Positions 36,350 through 46,596 of a stretch of DNA of 64,000 nucleotides are shown here, piece after piece. The position numbers and the translations under genes were made by a program. Under the pieces are notes generated by a model that saw nothing but the letters and a program-made list of their open reading frames with translations, ran no database searches and was not told the DNA's origin. Within the stretch, counting starts at the first letter, position 1. Each line of letters starts with the position of its first letter. The DNA comes from Pseudomonas iranensis (GTDB taxonomy: Bacteria > Pseudomonadota > Gammaproteobacteria > Pseudomonadales > Pseudomonadaceae), in contig NZ_CP077092.1 in assembly GCF_014268585.2 (NCBI RefSeq), positions 3,286,001-3,350,000 of the forward strand, given 5' to 3'.

Positions 36350-37111
36350 ATGCAGATCGAGAACAAGGTTTTTATCGTCACCGGCGGCGCATCAGGCCTT
36401 GGTGCCGCCAGCGCGGAATTGCTGGTCAGTGCCGGCGCCAAAGTCATGCTGGTTGACATGAACGCCGAAGCCGTCGCCGCTCAGGCGCAGCGCCTGGGTG
36501 CGCAAAGCGTGGTTGCCGACATCAGCAATGAGGCGGCTGCCGAAGCGGCGGTGCAAGCGACGATCGCCGCGTTTGGCAGCGTCAATGGCCTGGTCAATTG
36601 CGCCGGCATCGTCCGTGGCGAGAAGATCCTCGGCAAAAACGGCCCGCACGCACTCAGCAGCTTCGCGCAAGTGATCAACGTCAACCTGATCGGCAGTTTC
36701 AACATGCTGCGTCTGGCCGCTGCGGCGATTGCCGAAAGCGAAGCCAATGCTGACGGTGAGCGCGGAGTAATCATCAACACCGCCTCGGTCGCAGCGTTCG
36801 ACGGCCAGATTGGCCAGGCTGCGTACTCGGCTTCGAAAGGCGCGATCGCCAGCCTGACCCTGCCAGCCGCCCGCGAACTGGCGCGCTTCGGCATCCGCGT
36901 GATGACCATCGCGCCGGGCATTTTCGAAACGCCGATGATGGCCGGCATGACCCCGGAAGTGCGCGACTCGCTCGCCGCGGGTGTGCCATTCCCGCCGCGT
37001 CTGGGCAAGCCTGCCGAATACGCCGCGCTGGTGCGCCATATCATCGAAAACAGCATGCTCAACGGCGAGGTGATCCGTCTCGACGGCGCCTTGCGCATGG
37101 CCGCCAAGTAA
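36350..37111 (+). CDS. SDR 3-hydroxyacyl-CoA dehydrogenase (HSD10-like)
   Basis: A 253-residue short-chain dehydrogenase. The nucleotide loop is [15 protein letters not shown] follows, and the catalytic YSASKGA with an upstream serine in NTASVAAF is in place. The [14 protein letters not shown]-terminal part and [21 protein letters not shown] resemble HSD17B10-type enzymes, which oxidise 2-methyl-3-hydroxybutyryl-CoA. That is the third beta-oxidation-like step of isoleucine breakdown. It begins 18 bp after the acyl-CoA synthetase and is followed by the thiolase after 12 bp. Confidence 0.9.
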   Translation: MQIENKVFIVTGGASGLGAASAELLVSAGAKVMLVDMNAEAVAAQAQRLGAQSVVADISNEAAAEAAVQATIAAFGSVNGLVNCAGIVRGEKILGKNGPHALSSFAQVINVNLIGSFNMLRLAAAAIAESEANADGERGVIINTASVAAFDGQIGQAAYSASKGAIASLTLPAARELARFGIRVMTIAPGIFETPMMAGMTPEVRDSLAAGVPFPPRLGKPAEYAALVRHIIENSMLNGEVIRLDGALRMAAK

Positions 37112-37123
37112 GGAGGATTAGTC

Positions 37124-38317
37124 ATGACTATGTCCAATGATCCGATTGTTATCGTCAGCGCTGTCCGCACACCGATGGGCGGCTTTCAAGGTGAACTGAG
37201 AAGCCTCACCGCACCGCAACTCGGCGCGGCGGCGATCAAGGCTGCGGTCGAACGCGCCGGTGTCGCCAGCGACGCGGTTGATGAAGTGCTGTTTGGTTGC
37301 GTACTGCCCGCCGGCCTCGGTCAGGCGCCGGCACGTCAGGCTGCGCTGGGCGCCGGGCTGGATAAATCGACGCGCTGCACCACGGTGAACAAGATGTGCG
37401 GCTCGGGCATGCAGACCACCATCATGGCCCACGACATGCTGCTTGCCGGCAGTGCCGACGTGGTAATCGCCGGCGGCATGGAAAGCATGTCCAACTCGCC
37501 GTACCTGCTCGACCGCGCCCGCGCCGGCTATCGCATGGGCCATGGCCGCGTGCTCGATTCGATGTTCCTCGACGGCCTCGAAGACGCCTATGACAAGGGC
37601 CGCCTGATGGGCACCTTCGCTGAGGATTGCGCCGAGACCAACGGCTTCAGCCGCGAGGCGCAGGACGCTTTCGCCATTACCTCGACCACCCGCGCGCAAC
37701 AGGCGATCAAGGACGGCAGCTTCAAGGACGAAATCGTCCCGCTGACGGTGACCGTCGGCAAAGAGCAGGTGGTGATCAGCAACGATGAACAGCCGCCAAA
37801 AGCCAAACTCGACAAGGTTGCCTCGCTGAAACCGGCGTTCCGCGAGGGCGGAACGGTCACCGCAGCCAACTCCAGCTCGATCTCCGACGGCGCGGCGGCG
37901 TTGGTGCTGATGCGCCAGTCCCACGCACAGCAACTGGGCCTCAAGCCACTGGCGGTGATTCATGGTCACGCTGCGTTCGCTGATACCCCTGGGCTGTTTC
38001 CCACCGCACCGATTGGCGCGATCAAGAAACTGGTGAAGAAGACCGGTTGGACGCTGGATCAAGTGGATCTGTTTGAAGTGAACGAAGCGTTTGCCGTGGT
38101 CGGCATGGCGGCGATGACGCACCTGGAGATTCCCCACGACAAGCTCAACGTGCATGGCGGCGCCTGCGCGCTGGGCCATCCGATCGGCGCATCGGGGGCG
38201 CGGATCCTGGTGACGTTGCTCGCGGCGCTGCGGCAGAAACAGCTCAAGCGCGGCATTGCAGCGATCTGCATTGGCGGCGGAGAGGCCACGGCCATGGCTG
38301 TGGAATGCGTCTATTGA
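37124..38317 (+). CDS. Acetyl-CoA C-acyltransferase (thiolase)
   Basis: A 397-residue thiolase. The nucleophilic Cys is in TVNKMCGSGMQT (near residue 91). The late catalytic motifs are GGACALGHPIGASGAR and CIGGGEATAMAVE. It would cleave 2-methylacetoacetyl-CoA to propionyl-CoA and acetyl-CoA in this operon context; by sequence alone it could be a general acetoacetyl-CoA thiolase. AAGGAGG lies in front of the ATG. A repeat element follows before the next gene, yet the spacing (142 bp) still allows a single transcript. Confidence 0.93.
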   Translation: MTMSNDPIVIVSAVRTPMGGFQGELRSLTAPQLGAAAIKAAVERAGVASDAVDEVLFGCVLPAGLGQAPARQAALGAGLDKSTRCTTVNKMCGSGMQTTIMAHDMLLAGSADVVIAGGMESMSNSPYLLDRARAGYRMGHGRVLDSMFLDGLEDAYDKGRLMGTFAEDCAETNGFSREAQDAFAITSTTRAQQAIKDGSFKDEIVPLTVTVGKEQVVISNDEQPPKAKLDKVASLKPAFREGGTVTAANSSSISDGAAALVLMRQSHAQQLGLKPLAVIHGHAAFADTPGLFPTAPIGAIKKLVKKTGWTLDQVDLFEVNEAFAVVGMAAMTHLEIPHDKLNVHGGACALGHPIGASGARILVTLLAALRQKQLKRGIAAICIGGGEATAMAVECVY

Positions 38318-38334
38318 GGTTGACAGTTGACCTT

Positions 38335-38425
38335 GTGGGAGCGGGCTTGCCCGCGATGGCAATGGATCAGTCGCCATCAATGTTGGATGTGACGGCCTCA
38401 TCGCTGGCAAGCCAGCTCCCACAGG
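38335..38425. repeat. Diverged gtgggagcgggcttgcccgcg repeat pair
   Basis: tgtgggagcgggcttgcccg and its looser partner gctggcaagccagctcccac flank a 40-base centre. It sits inside the acyl-CoA operon, between the thiolase and the acyl-CoA dehydrogenase. Confidence 0.7.
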
Positions 38426-38459
38426 TTATGTGGTTGTTTGGAAGAATTAAGGAATCACC

Positions 38460-39587
38460 ATGATCCCCAACGAAGACCAGACCCAGATCCGCGACATGGC
38501 CCGGCAGTTTGCCGAGGAGCGGCTCAAGCCGTTCGCCGCCGAGTGGGATCGCGAACACCGTTTCCCCAAGGAAGCCATCGCCGAGATGGCTGAGCTGGGC
38601 TTCTTCGGCATGCTCGTGCCGGAGCAGTGGGGCGGCTGTGACACCGGCTACCTCGCGTACGCCATGGCTTTGGAAGAAATCGCCGCCGGCGACGGTGCCT
38701 GCTCGACGATCATGAGCGTGCACAACTCGGTCGGCTGTGTGCCGATTCTCAAGTTCGGCAATGACGATCAGCGTGAACGCTTCCTCAAACCGTTGGCCAG
38801 CGGCGCCATGCTCGGCGCCTTCGCGCTGACCGAACCGCAAGCTGGTTCCGATGCCAGCAGCCTGAAAACCCGCGCGCGGCTGGAAGGCGATCACTACGTG
38901 CTCAACGGTTGCAAACAGTTCATCACCTCCGGGCAGAACGCCGGCATCGTGATCGTGTTTGCCGTGACTGACCCGAGCGCCGGCAAACGCGGGATCAGCG
39001 CGTTTATCGTGCCGACCGACTCGCCTGGCTACAAAGTCGCGCGGGTCGAAGACAAACTCGGCCAGCACGCCTCCGACACGTGCCAGATCCTCTTCGAAGA
39101 TGTGAAAGTGCCGGTCGCCAATCGGCTGGGCGAGGAGGGCGAGGGCTACAAGATTGCCTTGGCCAACCTTGAAGGCGGCCGCGTCGGTATCGCCTCGCAA
39201 GCCGTCGGCATGGCCCGCGCCGCATTCGAAGCCGCCCGCGATTACGCCCGCGAGCGTGACACCTTCGGCAAGCCGATCATCGAGCATCAGGCCGTGGCGT
39301 TCCGCCTGGCGGACATGGCCACGCAAATCGCCGTCGCCCGGCAGATGGTGCATTACGCCGCAGCCTTGCGTGACAGCGGCCAACCGGCGCTGGTCGAGGC
39401 GTCGATGGCCAAGCTGTTCGCCTCGGAAATGGCCGAGAAGGTCTGTTCCATGGCCTTGCAAACCCTCGGCGGTTACGGTTACCTCAACGACTTCCCGCTG
39501 GAACGCATCTACCGCGACGTGCGCGTCTGCCAGATCTACGAAGGCACCAGCGACATTCAGCGCATGGTCATTTCGCGCAATCTCTGA
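38460..39587 (+). CDS. Acyl-CoA dehydrogenase, short/branched chain type
   Basis: A 375-residue FAD enzyme. It shows [19 protein letters not shown] and [18 protein letters not shown] around the flavin site, and the late [44 protein letters not shown] with the catalytic Glu in YEGTS. In this operon it fits 2-methylbutyryl-CoA dehydrogenase, giving tiglyl-CoA. It is followed after 15 bp by an enoyl-CoA hydratase. Confidence 0.92.
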   Translation: MIPNEDQTQIRDMARQFAEERLKPFAAEWDREHRFPKEAIAEMAELGFFGMLVPEQWGGCDTGYLAYAMALEEIAAGDGACSTIMSVHNSVGCVPILKFGNDDQRERFLKPLASGAMLGAFALTEPQAGSDASSLKTRARLEGDHYVLNGCKQFITSGQNAGIVIVFAVTDPSAGKRGISAFIVPTDSPGYKVARVEDKLGQHASDTCQILFEDVKVPVANRLGEEGEGYKIALANLEGGRVGIASQAVGMARAAFEAARDYARERDTFGKPIIEHQAVAFRLADMATQIAVARQMVHYAAALRDSGQPALVEASMAKLFASEMAEKVCSMALQTLGGYGYLNDFPLERIYRDVRVCQIYEGTSDIQRMVISRNL

Positions 39588-39602
39588 CAAGGAATTTTAT
39601 TC

Positions 39603-40376
39603 ATGACTTACGAAACGATTCTGCTGGAAACCCGCGACCGCGTTGGCCTGATCACCCTCAACCGGCCGCAGGCGCTGAACGCGCTGAACGCGCAACTGGT
39701 CAGCGAAGTGAACCACGCCCTCGATACGCTGGAAGCCGATGCGCACATTGGCTGCATCGTCCTCACCGGTTCGAAAAAAGCTTTCGCCGCTGGCGCCGAC
39801 ATCAAGGAAATGGCTGAGCTGACCTATCCGCAGATCTACATGGACGATCTGTTCAGCAACAGCGATCGCGTGGCCAACCGGCGCAAGCCGATCATCGCCG
39901 CGGTCAATGGTTTTGCCCTCGGCGGCGGCTGTGAACTGGCGCTGATGTGCGACTTCATTCTGGCTGGCGACAACGCCAGATTCGGCCAGCCGGAAATCAA
40001 CCTAGGCGTGCTGCCGGGCATGGGCGGCACCCAGCGCCTGACTCGCGCCGTGGGCAAAGCCAAAGCCATGGAAATGTGCCTGAGCGGACGCATGATTGAC
40101 GCGGTAGAAGCCGAGCGTTGCGGCATCGTCGCGCGCATCGTGCCGAGCGATGAGCTGCTTGATGAAGCGCTGAAAGTTGCAGCGGTTATCGCCGGCAAGT
40201 CGCTGCCGATTGCGATGATGATCAAGGAGAGCGTCAACCGCGCGTTCGAGGTCAATCTGACCGAGGGTGTGCGTTTCGAGCGGCGGGTGTTCCATGCCGC
40301 GTTTGCGACGCAGGATCAGAAGGAAGGGATGGCGGCGTTTATTGCCAAGCGTGAGGCTGCATTCCAAGGCAAATAG
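39603..40376 (+). CDS. Enoyl-CoA hydratase
   Basis: A 257-residue crotonase. The oxyanion-hole motifs [14 protein letters not shown] and [18 protein letters not shown] are present. Both catalytic glutamates of true hydratases are there, in [11 protein letters not shown] and [19 protein letters not shown]. It would hydrate tiglyl-CoA to 2-methyl-3-hydroxybutyryl-CoA, completing with its neighbours the conversion of 2-methylbutyrate to propionyl-CoA plus acetyl-CoA. Last gene of the operon; a MITE-like palindrome follows. Confidence 0.93.
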   Translation: MTYETILLETRDRVGLITLNRPQALNALNAQLVSEVNHALDTLEADAHIGCIVLTGSKKAFAAGADIKEMAELTYPQIYMDDLFSNSDRVANRRKPIIAAVNGFALGGGCELALMCDFILAGDNARFGQPEINLGVLPGMGGTQRLTRAVGKAKAMEMCLSGRMIDAVEAERCGIVARIVPSDELLDEALKVAAVIAGKSLPIAMMIKESVNRAFEVNLTEGVRFERRVFHAAFATQDQKEGMAAFIAKREAAFQGK

Positions 40377-40393
40377 TGTGTGACCTTCAAAAG

Positions 40394-40534
40394 CCCCTCA
40401 CCCTAGCCCTCTCCCCAAGGAGAGGGGACTGACCGCGTGATATGGGCAAATTACGCCGACCTGAAAGGTTGCCGCTGAATCCGTAACCGACTCGGTCGGC
40501 TCCCTCTCCCTGGGGAGAGGGCTGGGGTGAGGGG
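40394..40534. repeat. Complete REP/MITE-like element, 141 bp
   Basis: Terminal inverted repeats of 23 bp with one mismatch (cccctcaccctagccctctc... and ...gagagggctggggtgagggg) flank an inner part that contains ctgaccgcgtg and tacgccgacctg, shared with the tandem copies at 4034-4321. It lies between the two convergent acyl-CoA gene sets. Confidence 0.88.
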
Positions 40535-40548
40535 AAGGGCCAACGCCA

Positions 40549-41700
40549 TTACAACTGGTAGTTCTTCAAATCTCGCGCAATCACCATCCGCTGTATCTCG
40601 CTCGATCCTTCATAAATCTGGGTAATCCGCGCGTCGCGGTAGTACTTCTCGACCGGGTAATCCTCAAGATAGCCATAGCCGCCATGGATCTGGATCGCCG
40701 ACGAACAGACCTTCTCGGCCATTTCCGAAGCGAACAGCTTGGCCTGCGAAGCCTCGGACAAACACGGTTTGCCCGCCGTTCTCAACCGCGCCGCATGGAG
40801 GATCAGCAACCGCGCGGCGTTAATTTGCATGTGCATGTCAGCCAGCAGATTGGCAATGCTCTGGTGCTCGATGATCGGCTTGTCGAATTGCACGCGGTCT
40901 TTCGAATAAGCCAGCGCCGCTTCAAACGCTGCCCGGGCGATACCCAATGCCTGCGCGGCGATGCCGATGCGTCCGCCTTCAAGGTTGGACAGGGCAATCG
41001 CCAGGCCCTTGCCGCGTTCGCCGAGCAGATTGGCCTCGGGGACGCTGCAGTTGTTCAGTGTCACCGCGCAGGTGTCGGAAGCACGGATGCCCATCTTGTG
41101 TTCGGTGCGATCGACGATGAAACCCGGCGTGTCGGTCGGCACCAGAAACGCCGACAGGCCTTTCTTGCCCAAGTCCGGATCGGTTACCGCGAAAACGATC
41201 GCCAGTTTCGCCCGTTTGCCATTGCTGACAAATTGCTTGGCGCCGTTGATCACCCACTGGCCGTCGCGCAGTTCGGCGCGGGTGCGCAGGTTGTGCGCTT
41301 CGGAGCCGGCCTGGGGTTCGGTCAGGCAGAAGCAACCGATGGTCTGCCCACTGGCCAGATCGGCCAGCCAGGTCTTTTTCTGTTCGTCGCTGCCGTAGTT
41401 GAGCACCGGGCCGCAGCCGACCGAGTTGTGGATGCTCATGAACGCGCCGGTTGCGCCGTCACCGGCAGAGATTTCCTCAACCGCCAGCGCATAGGCGACG
41501 TAATCGACGTAGGTGCCGCCCCATTCTTCCGGCACAACCATGCCGAGCAAGCCCAGTTCACCCATCTTCGCCACCAGCGCGTCGTCGATCCAGCCGGCCT
41601 TTTCCCAGGCCTGGGCGTGGGGCGCGATTTCGCCACGGGCAAAATCCCGGGCCATGTCGCGGATCATCACTTGTTCTTCGGTCAGTTCGAGATCGTGCAT
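40549..41700 (-). CDS. Acyl-CoA dehydrogenase, probably isobutyryl-CoA
   Basis: A 383-residue FAD enzyme of the same family as its convergent neighbour, but clearly distinct. It has [19 protein letters not shown], the [44 protein letters not shown] end and the catalytic Glu in YEGSS. Because it is translationally adjacent (3-bp gap) to a 3-hydroxyisobutyryl-CoA hydrolase-type gene, isobutyryl-CoA dehydrogenase of valine breakdown is the best guess; sequence alone does not fix the substrate. Confidence 0.9.
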   Translation of the reverse strand: MHDLELTEEQVMIRDMARDFARGEIAPHAQAWEKAGWIDDALVAKMGELGLLGMVVPEEWGGTYVDYVAYALAVEEISAGDGATGAFMSIHNSVGCGPVLNYGSDEQKKTWLADLASGQTIGCFCLTEPQAGSEAHNLRTRAELRDGQWVINGAKQFVSNGKRAKLAIVFAVTDPDLGKKGLSAFLVPTDTPGFIVDRTEHKMGIRASDTCAVTLNNCSVPEANLLGERGKGLAIALSNLEGGRIGIAAQALGIARAAFEAALAYSKDRVQFDKPIIEHQSIANLLADMHMQINAARLLILHAARLRTAGKPCLSEASQAKLFASEMAEKVCSSAIQIHGGYGYLEDYPVEKYYRDARITQIYEGSSEIQRMVIARDLKNYQL

Positions 41701-41703
41701 GAC

Positions 41704-42810
41704 TCAGCTCCCGCTCTCATCAAAACCATGGAAGAAGCTCGCAATCCGCGCAGCGTCCAGCTCAGCGACGGTTGGCGGGTTCCAGCGCGGTGACTTGTCC
41801 TTGTCGATCAGCAGGGCGCGCACGCCTTCGATCAGGTCGCCACGGGCAAACCACTGGCGGTCCAGATGCAGCTCCAGCGCAAAGCAATTCTCCAGACTCA
41901 GGTGCCTGCCGCGACGGAGCATTTCCAGGGTCACGGCCATGGCCAGCGGCGAGCGGGTTTCCAGCAGATCCGCCGTGGTGACCGCCCATTCGTGGCTGTC
42001 GGCGACGGTGACGGCGCGCAATTGCTCGATCATGCTCGGCACGTCGGGCAAGGCAAAGAAGTGGTCAATGGCCGGGCGCAATGCTTGGAGGGGCGCATCG
42101 GGCAGGGTTTGCACGGCGTGCTTGGCCAGCAGGTTCTGCAGCGATTTGAGCGGCGTGTCCTGCCACTCCATCTGATCGAGTTTTTCGTCGAGCAGGGCCA
42201 GTTTGCTGCTGTCCAGATACCAGTCGGCGAGGCCGCAGTACAGCGCATCGGCCGCGCGAATCTGCACGCCGCTGACGCCCAGATAAATCCCCAGTTCACC
42301 GGGAATGCGTGGCAGGAAATAACTGCCGCCAACGTCGGGGAAATAACCGATGGCCACTTCCGGCATCGCCAGTCGGCTCTTCTCGGTGACCACGCGCAGA
42401 TCGGCGCCTTGCACCAGGCCCATGCCACCGCCGAGGACAAAACCGTCCATCAGGGCCAGCACCGGTTTGCGGTAGTGATGAATCGTCAGGTCGAGGGCAT
42501 ATTCCTCGACGAAGAAATCTTCGTGCAGCGTGTCGCCGCTCTTGTAGCTGTCGTACAGCGAACGAATATCACCGCCGGCGCAAAAAGCCTTTTCACCGGC
42601 ACCACGCAATACCACGGCGTGCACATCGGCGTCAGACGCCCAGGCATCGAGCTGCTGTTGCAGCAGACGCACCATGTCCAGGGTAATTGCATTGAGGCCC
42701 GCAGGGCGGTTGAGGGTCAGGTGGCCGATATGGTTGCGCACCTCGGCCAGCACGTCGTTTTGCATGGCATCCATGGACGGGGTCCGCCGGGATGAAGCCT
42801 GAGCTGTCAT
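41704..42810 (-). CDS. 3-hydroxyisobutyryl-CoA hydrolase (ECH_2 crotonase)
   Basis: A 368-residue crotonase, longer than hydratases and of the ECH_2 type. CAGGDIRSLYDSYKSGD and DGFVLGGGMGLVQGADLRVVTEKSRLAMPEVAIGYFPDVGGSYFL carry the oxyanion hole and the Glu/Asp pair of HIBCH enzymes. HIBCH releases CoA from 3-hydroxyisobutyryl-CoA in valine catabolism. The ATG at 42810 has GGGAG in front; later ATGs at codons 13 and 16 are possible. No mmsA/mmsB is in the window. Confidence 0.88.
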   Translation of the reverse strand: MTAQASSRRTPSMDAMQNDVLAEVRNHIGHLTLNRPAGLNAITLDMVRLLQQQLDAWASDADVHAVVLRGAGEKAFCAGGDIRSLYDSYKSGDTLHEDFFVEEYALDLTIHHYRKPVLALMDGFVLGGGMGLVQGADLRVVTEKSRLAMPEVAIGYFPDVGGSYFLPRIPGELGIYLGVSGVQIRAADALYCGLADWYLDSSKLALLDEKLDQMEWQDTPLKSLQNLLAKHAVQTLPDAPLQALRPAIDHFFALPDVPSMIEQLRAVTVADSHEWAVTTADLLETRSPLAMAVTLEMLRRGRHLSLENCFALELHLDRQWFARGDLIEGVRALLIDKDKSPRWNPPTVAELDAARIASFFHGFDESGS

Positions 42811-42952
42811 CTGTAACTCCCTGCTTTTTATTGTCTTTATTCGAAAAGCCCGCGCGCGGGCGTTAGCGGATCGTAACAGTGCAAATTTGTCGTGTACAAC
42901 GGGGATATGTGCAGGGGGAATCTGCGTTTTTACATGCCTCGAAATTGCGTGG

Positions 42953-43639
42953 TTATCGGAAGGTTTCGCTGATGCTGCGGCGCTTGGCGTGCAGTTCGCT
43001 GGCGTGGATCAGGCGTTCGAGGTCTTCCGGGGTGACGTCGATGAAGGCTTCCATGTCGGCCAGCGCAAGCTTGAGGTCTTCGGCGGTGATCGCCTGGCGG
43101 TCGACCGGGACCACTGGCGGCGCCGGGTCAGCAGCGCGTTTCGGATAGCGAATGCGGGTCAGGTTGTTATAGGCCAGCGCACTGACCAGCATGCACAGGG
43201 CGCCGAGCATCACCGGCTCCATGGCTTTCCAGTCCATGGCGATGGTCGCAGGGTCGGCCAGCACCAGCGTCAGCGCCAAGGCGCCGGCCGGTGGGTGCAG
43301 GCAACGCAGCCAGCACATCAGAATCACCGCCATGCCGGCGGCGAGGCAGGCGCTGCCCAGCGTACGGCCAAGCACATGGGCCACCAGCAAGGCGACCACA
43401 CCGGCACACAGGTAGCCGCCGAGAATCGACCATGGCTGGGCGAGGGCGCCGGAGGACACGGCGAACAGCAGCACCGCCGACGCGCCGAGCGGGCCGACCA
43501 GGTGAAAGGCAACGTCATGGCCGAACACCTGCGCGCACATCCACACACTGAACAGCGTGCCCAGGCCCATGCCGATCGCGGCACGGCTCCATTCAGTGGG
43601 GCGGGTGTTGATGGCAGCGGGCAACCAGCGAGCAAGCAT
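42953..43639 (-). CDS. HPP-family integral membrane protein
   Basis: A 228-residue protein with four to five hydrophobic helices in the first 160 residues. It contains the family name motif LHPPAGALAL (near residue 112) and VGPLGASAVLLFAVSSGALAQPWSILGGYL. A soluble charged tail follows (about 165-228). HPP proteins have been linked to nitrite transport in cyanobacteria and chloroplasts; in Pseudomonas the role is unknown. It stands alone. Confidence 0.85.
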   Translation of the reverse strand: MLARWLPAAINTRPTEWSRAAIGMGLGTLFSVWMCAQVFGHDVAFHLVGPLGASAVLLFAVSSGALAQPWSILGGYLCAGVVALLVAHVLGRTLGSACLAAGMAVILMCWLRCLHPPAGALALTLVLADPATIAMDWKAMEPVMLGALCMLVSALAYNNLTRIRYPKRAADPAPPVVPVDRQAITAEDLKLALADMEAFIDVTPEDLERLIHASELHAKRRSISETFR

Positions 43640-43795
43640 TTAGAACTGATCCTTTACAAAATCCGGGGAAAAAAAAAGGACTTGTCCGGCATATCCGGAA
43701 AGCCCTCGAAGCGTTCCAACATTGGGGGAGGAACGCGCGTAGTTTGCCGATCAAACTCGATGCTGACAAATTCATATAAATGCAGTTTTAGTGCA

Positions 43796-44968
43796 CTATT
43801 TTTGCATTGAACGGGTGCGCCGCGCGCTGACGAAGCATAGATAGCCACCCAGCGCCGCCAAGCCGCTCAAGGCGTAGAACATGCTCGGCGCCGGCGTGTG
43901 CATCAGCAGAAACCCGCACAGCACCGGGCTCGCCCCGCCGCCGAGTGCCGCCAGGTTCTGCGCGCCGTAGTAGCTGCCGCGCAATGTCTCCGGGGCGAGG
44001 GTGTCGACAAAGAGGAAGTCTGCAGGGTAAATGATCATCTCGCCCAAGGTGAAGATGAACATCGCCACGCACCAGCCGAGCAGGCTGTCCGCCACACTGA
44101 AACCAATCAACCCGACGATGAACAGCGCAGTGCCGCCGGCAATCCAGTGACGCAGGTGTTCGCGGCTGAGCCAGCGACCGACCTGGTATTGCAGCAGGAT
44201 CACTGTGATTGCGTTGCAGGCGAGCAGGGCGGCCATGGTGTCGAGCGTTTGTTGCTGGGTGTGGGTGACCAGCAGGTATTGCGACAGGTACAGCGTAAAG
44301 CGCCCGTGCACCAAGGTGCTGAGCAGGCAACCGAGGGTGAACAGCACCATGGTGCGGTCGTTTTTCAGGATCATCAGCGTGTTGAGGAAACTTTGCGGCG
44401 CACTGCCGGAAGTTATCGGACTGGCATCCCTGGTCGCGCCGAGCAGCAGAAAAATACTGCCAATGGCGATCGCGCCGGCAACGATGAACGGCGCGGACGG
44501 CTGCACCCCGGCAATCACCACGCCAATCATCGGGCCGACGGCGTAGCCGATATTGGTCAGCGTGTAATTGAGGGAAAACGCCTTGACCCGCTGGCCCACC
44601 GGCAGGTTTTCACTGAGGATCGCCTTGGAGCCGATCAGGAACAGCGCCGACGCGGTTTCGCTGATGATCAGCACCAGGGTGACCAGATACAGGTTCTGCG
44701 CGAAGGTCAGCAGGATCAGGCCGATACCGCTGGAGAGCATGGCCACAATCAGCAACTGGCGCTTGTCCAGCTTGTCGATGATGTAGCCACCGTACAGCGA
44801 CAGCAGCGTGGCGCTGAACACGGCGATGCCGAGCAGCAAGCCGACATCCTGCGGATTGAGGCCAAGCTTGTTGCTGAGGAAGAGCGTCAGCAACGGACTG
44901 ACCAGGGCGCGGCTGATGACCACGGTCAGCGAGCTGATCATCAACCGGCGAATGAACGGCGAATACAT
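43796..44968 (-). CDS. MFS transporter, DHA1 type
   Basis: A 390-residue transporter with 12 hydrophobic segments. The A-like motif after helix 2 is GGYIIDKLDKRQ. A helix-5 GPMIGVVIAG segment fits the antiporter C-motif pattern of drug:proton exporters. The start at ATG 44968 (MYSPFIRRLM) is two codons inside an alternative ATG. The substrate is not predictable. The gene stands alone between repeat elements. Confidence 0.87.
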   Translation of the reverse strand: MYSPFIRRLMISSLTVVISRALVSPLLTLFLSNKLGLNPQDVGLLLGIAVFSATLLSLYGGYIIDKLDKRQLLIVAMLSSGIGLILLTFAQNLYLVTLVLIISETASALFLIGSKAILSENLPVGQRVKAFSLNYTLTNIGYAVGPMIGVVIAGVQPSAPFIVAGAIAIGSIFLLLGATRDASPITSGSAPQSFLNTLMILKNDRTMVLFTLGCLLSTLVHGRFTLYLSQYLLVTHTQQQTLDTMAALLACNAITVILLQYQVGRWLSREHLRHWIAGGTALFIVGLIGFSVADSLLGWCVAMFIFTLGEMIIYPADFLFVDTLAPETLRGSYYGAQNLAALGGGASPVLCGFLLMHTPAPSMFYALSGLAALGGYLCFVSARRTRSMQK

Positions 44969-45080
44969 GGCCACGGATGGGGAATGTCCTTATTCGGGAA
45001 GCCTGAGCGAACACCATCCTCTCTGGGCAGCCGCCACCGGTCAAGCTGATACACCAGCGTCCCTCGGAGCACATGATTTT

Positions 45081-45174
45081 CCTGTGGGAGCGAGCCTGCT
45101 CGCGAAGGCGGCGGATCAGTCACCTGCGATGTCGCTGACATACCGTATTCGCGAGCAGGCTCGCTCCCACAGGG
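45081..45174. repeat. Inverted pair of cctgtgggagcgagcctgct repeats
   Basis: Two complementary elements 40-45 bp apart, 40 bp before the end of ugd, between it and the MFS gene. Confidence 0.85.
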
Positions 45175-45216
45175 TCTGTGTACCTCACGATTACCACTGA
45201 CTTCCACAGGCGCAAA

Positions 45217-46596
45217 TCAAGCCACATCCGAAGCCGCCGGCCTGTGCCGCAAGGTGATCGGCAACTTGCACGATTCACCGCGCCCCATCGGGAAATACTG
45301 GAAACCATTGCGCGCCAGTCGCCCGGCGTCGTACAGGTTGCGGCCGTCGAAGATGACCGGGCTGTTGAGACGCTGTTTGATCAGCTCGAAATCCGGGGCC
45401 TTGAACTGTTGCCATTCGGTGCAGATGATCAGCGCATCGGCGCCGCCCAGTACCGATTCCGGCGTGCCCATCAGCATCAGTTTTGATTCGTTTGGATAGA
45501 GATTCTGGGTTTCCACCATGGCCTCCGGATCAAACGCGCGCACGCTGGCCCCGGCAGCCCATAAATCTTCGAGCAGAACCCGGCTCGGCGCGTCGCGCAT
45601 GTCGTCGGTGTTGGGCTTGAACGCCAGGCCCCACAAGGCAAAGGTCCTGCCGCGCAAATCGCCCCGGTAGAAGGCGTTGATGCGTTCAAACAGTTTGTGT
45701 TTCTGGCGCTGGTTGATCGCTTCTACCGCTTGCAGTAGATCACTGGAGCAATGCGCCTGTTCGGCACTGTGAATCAACGCGCGCATGTCTTTGGGAAAAC
45801 ACGAACCGCCGTAGCCGCAACCCGGATAGATGAAGTGATAGCCAATCCGCGTATCGGCACCGATGCCCTGGCGCACTGATTCGATATCTGCGCCGAGATG
45901 CTCGGCGAGTTCGGCGATCTGGTTGATGAAGCTGATCTTGGTCGCCAGCATGCAGTTGGCGGCGTATTTGGTCAGCTCGGCACTGCGCAGGTCCATGAAC
46001 AGGATGCGGTCATGGTTGCGGTTGAACGGCGCGTACAGATCGCGCATCACATCGCGCACTTCAGCGCCTTCGCAACCGATTACGATACGATCCGGCCGCC
46101 GGCAATCGGCCACCGCTGAACCTTCCTTGAGAAATTCCGGGTTGGAGACGATATCGAACTGCAGCAGGCGGCCAATCTTGATCAGGGCTTTTTCGATGTG
46201 GCTGCGCAAAGCGTCGCCCGTGCCCACCGGCACCGTGGATTTTTCTACCACGATCAACGGCTGCTCACGATGTCGGGCAATCGCGTCGCCGACCGACAGC
46301 ACGTAGCGCAGGTCCGCCGAACCGTCCTCGCGTGACGGCGTGCCCACCGCGATGAACGCCACCCGCCCATGCAACACCGCAAACCGCTCATCAGTGGTGA
46401 ATTGCAGGCGTTTCGAGTCCAGGCCCTCACGCACTAGGCTGGCCAGCGCCGGCTCGAAAATACTGACGTGACCCTGGCGTAACTGCTCGATCTTCTGCGC
46501 GTCGACATCCATGCACACGACGTCGTGACCGACCTCGGCCAGCACCGCCGCTTGCACCAGACCGACATAACCACTGCCAAACACCGTGATCTTCAT
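45217..46596 (-). CDS. ugd: UDP-glucose 6-dehydrogenase
   Basis: A 459-residue NAD-dependent enzyme that oxidises UDP-glucose to UDP-glucuronate for exopolysaccharide and lipid A-modifying sugars. The Rossmann start is MKITVFGSGYVGLVQAAVLAE. The catalytic Cys lies in YPGCGYGGSCFPKDMRAL (near residue 260). The C-terminal nucleotide domain has ALWGLAFKPNTDDMRDAPS. The ATG at 46596 is set by the Rossmann strand. It stands alone; no arn or polysaccharide genes lie next to it. Confidence 0.94.
   Translation of the reverse strand: MKITVFGSGYVGLVQAAVLAEVGHDVVCMDVDAQKIEQLRQGHVSIFEPALASLVREGLDSKRLQFTTDERFAVLHGRVAFIAVGTPSREDGSADLRYVLSVGDAIARHREQPLIVVEKSTVPVGTGDALRSHIEKALIKIGRLLQFDIVSNPEFLKEGSAVADCRRPDRIVIGCEGAEVRDVMRDLYAPFNRNHDRILFMDLRSAELTKYAANCMLATKISFINQIAELAEHLGADIESVRQGIGADTRIGYHFIYPGCGYGGSCFPKDMRALIHSAEQAHCSSDLLQAVEAINQRQKHKLFERINAFYRGDLRGRTFALWGLAFKPNTDDMRDAPSRVLLEDLWAAGASVRAFDPEAMVETQNLYPNESKLMLMGTPESVLGGADALIICTEWQQFKAPDFELIKQRLNSPVIFDGRNLYDAGRLARNGFQYFPMGRGESCKLPITLRHRPAASDVA

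Noticed and set aside
20719..45174. Short repeats that might be taken for a CRISPR array
   Set aside because: They are palindromic REP-type pairs scattered singly between genes, with no regular spacers and no cas genes.
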